A stretch of 64,000 nt of DNA from Arenibacter certesii DSM 19833. GTDB taxonomy: Bacteria; Bacteroidota; Bacteroidia; Flavobacteriales; Flavobacteriaceae. The stretch's first letter is position 1; every line of letters begins with the position of its first letter. The stretch is from the NCBI RefSeq assembly GCF_000429545.1, contig NZ_AUCB01000012.1, positions 62,001 through 126,000 on the forward strand, given 5' to 3'. The position numbers and the translations under genes are program-made. The notes beneath the pieces were generated by a model. The model was not told where the DNA came from, made no database searches, and worked only from the letters and a program-made list of their open reading frames with translations. Shown here one piece after another: positions 62,926-64,000 of the stretch.

Positions 62926-64000
62926 ATGAAATTATTTGATGTATATCCGCTTTACGATGTAACCCCCGTTTCGGCAAAGGGAATTGTAGTTACCGATGAT
63001 AAAGGACAAGATTATTTAGATTTTTATGGAGGTCACGCCGTAATTTCTATAGGGCACTCCCACCCCACCTACGTAAACCGATTAAAAGATCAGTTAGAGA
63101 AAATTGGTTTTTATAGCAATGCCATCCAAAACCCTATTCAGGAAGAGCTGGCGAACAAATTGGGTAAACTTTCCAATTGTGAGGACTACAATCTATTCCT
63201 TTGTAATTCTGGTGCAGAAGCCAATGAAAATGCTTTAAAACTAGCTTCGTTCCAAAATGGAAAATCACGTGTCATTTCCTTTAAAAATGGATTTCATGGT
63301 AGAACCTCCGCAGCGGTGGCGGTTACCGATAATGAAAAGATTAATGCCCCTCTCAACAAACAACAAAAGGTAAGCATCCTCCCCTTTAATGACCTGCAAG
63401 GCTTTATCAGCGAGATTAGCAAAGGGGACGTTTGTGCGGTTATCATAGAAACTATACAAGGAGTTGGTGGTTTAGATATGCCCTCACCCGAATTTTATGA
63501 GAACATCGCAAAATTGTGTAAGGAGCATGATGTAATCCTTATTGCAGACGAAGTTCAATGTGGTTATGGAAGAAGCGGTAAATTCTTTGCTTTCCAACAT
63601 TTTAATATTAAACCAGATATTATCACCATAGCTAAGGGTATGGGGAACGGATTTCCCATTGGAGGGGTACTGATCCATGACAGCATAAAAGCTTCTTACG
63701 GACTTTTAGGTACCACTTTCGGTGGAAACCATTTAGCCTGCGCTGCAGGACTAGCAGTTTTAGAGGTAATTGAAAAAGAAAATCTCATAGAGAATTCAGC
63801 GGAACTTTTTGATTACTTCATGTTAAAAGCAGCTACAATTCCTCAAGTGAAACAGGTAAAAGGAATGGGACTTATGTTGGGGCTAGAATTTGATTTTGAG
63901 GTAGGAGAATTGAGAAAAAAACTAATTCATAATCAGCATATGTTTACAGGAGGTGCCAATAATAAACATGTATTGCGAATATTACCAGCACTGAATATAT
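62926..64000 (+). CDS. argD: Acylornithine aminotransferase (3' end outside window)
   Basis: The gene runs off the window end after 358 codons. The class III aminotransferase has FYGGHAVISIGHSHP, CNSGAEANENALKLA, HGRTSAA, the Asp208 of LIADEVQCGYGRSG and the PLP Lys237 in TIAKGMGNGFPIGG. It moves an amino group to N-acylglutamate semialdehyde in arginine synthesis. It is the fifth gene of the operon. Family members also act on succinylornithine or GABA, but the context favours ArgD. Confidence 0.93.
   Translation, partial: MKLFDVYPLYDVTPVSAKGIVVTDDKGQDYLDFYGGHAVISIGHSHPTYVNRLKDQLEKIGFYSNAIQNPIQEELANKLGKLSNCEDYNLFLCNSGAEANENALKLASFQNGKSRVISFKNGFHGRTSAAVAVTDNEKINAPLNKQQKVSILPFNDLQGFISEISKGDVCAVIIETIQGVGGLDMPSPEFYENIAKLCKEHDVILIADEVQCGYGRSGKFFAFQHFNIKPDIITIAKGMGNGFPIGGVLIHDSIKASYGLLGTTFGGNHLACAAGLAVLEVIEKENLIENSAELFDYFMLKAATIPQVKQVKGMGLMLGLEFDFEVGELRKKLIHNQHMFTGGANNKHVLRILPALNI

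Overview
The window is 64 kb of chromosome from a marine-type member of the Flavobacteriaceae (Bacteroidota). The evidence is the gene families (GYDIA-type GHMP kinase, HYC_CC_PP protein, class II HMG-CoA reductase, DPP IV plus POT peptide transporters, arsenosugar genes), the gene order (LptE-SecG-GroESL; coaX-lptC-CBS protein-PPIase; GNAT-argG-argC-proC-argD), the low GC content, weak Shine-Dalgarno sites, and repeated TAnnTTTG -7 elements in intergenic regions. I see no insertion sequence, prophage, CRISPR array or rRNA. There is one tRNA (Phe). The genome position is unknown.

Layout. 1-5300: the end of a sigma-54 activator gene, lptE, a TPR-like gene, secG, then groES-groEL behind a -24/-12-like promoter. 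5330-8475 (minus): a metal-type module of HYC_CC_PP protein, TonB receptor and secreted HMA protein. 8678-10754: free-Met-sulfoxide reductase and purH. 10811-16407: the elongasome operon mreB-mreC-mreD-PBP2-rodA, meeting a surface nuclease. 17392-20927: msrB-msrA, a frameshifted thioredoxin-like gene, a small GNAT, and SelO. 20997-28399: a tail-specific protease, surE, lpxB, an NlpC/P60 lipoprotein and comEC. 28403-34261 (minus): DPP IV with two POT transporters. 34464-36730: degradative-type HMG-CoA reductase and a GYDIA kinase (mevalonate route). 36856-44587 (minus): coaX, an outer-membrane protein, a TPR protein, lptC, a CBS protein and a PPIase. 44689-44761: tRNA-Phe. 45001-49653: an arsenosugar-type cluster without arsS and with a truncated rhodanese gene. 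49658-51865 (minus): an amidase with an altered zinc site and a GH113-like lipoprotein. 52047-58910: an FAD oxidoreductase, a polyferredoxin membrane protein, two GT2 enzymes and a polytopic mannosyltransferase-like protein. 58953-64000: an arginine operon (GNAT, argG, argC, proC, argD) preceded by a candidate leader peptide with three consecutive Arg codons.

How they work together. Several blocks are coherent pathways: rod-shape cell wall synthesis, repair of methionine oxidation, lipid A/LPS transport (lptE, lpxB, lptC), extracellular peptide use (DPP IV and POT), isoprenoid precursor synthesis, organoarsenic metabolism and arginine synthesis. The most notable unexplained signals are the Arg-codon leader before the arg operon, the apparent decay of the arsenosugar cluster, a thioredoxin-like gene broken by three single-base shifts, the His-to-Asn change in the amidase, a sigma-54-like groESL promoter, and a terminator for the peptide-transport operon that lies inside the comEC coding sequence.
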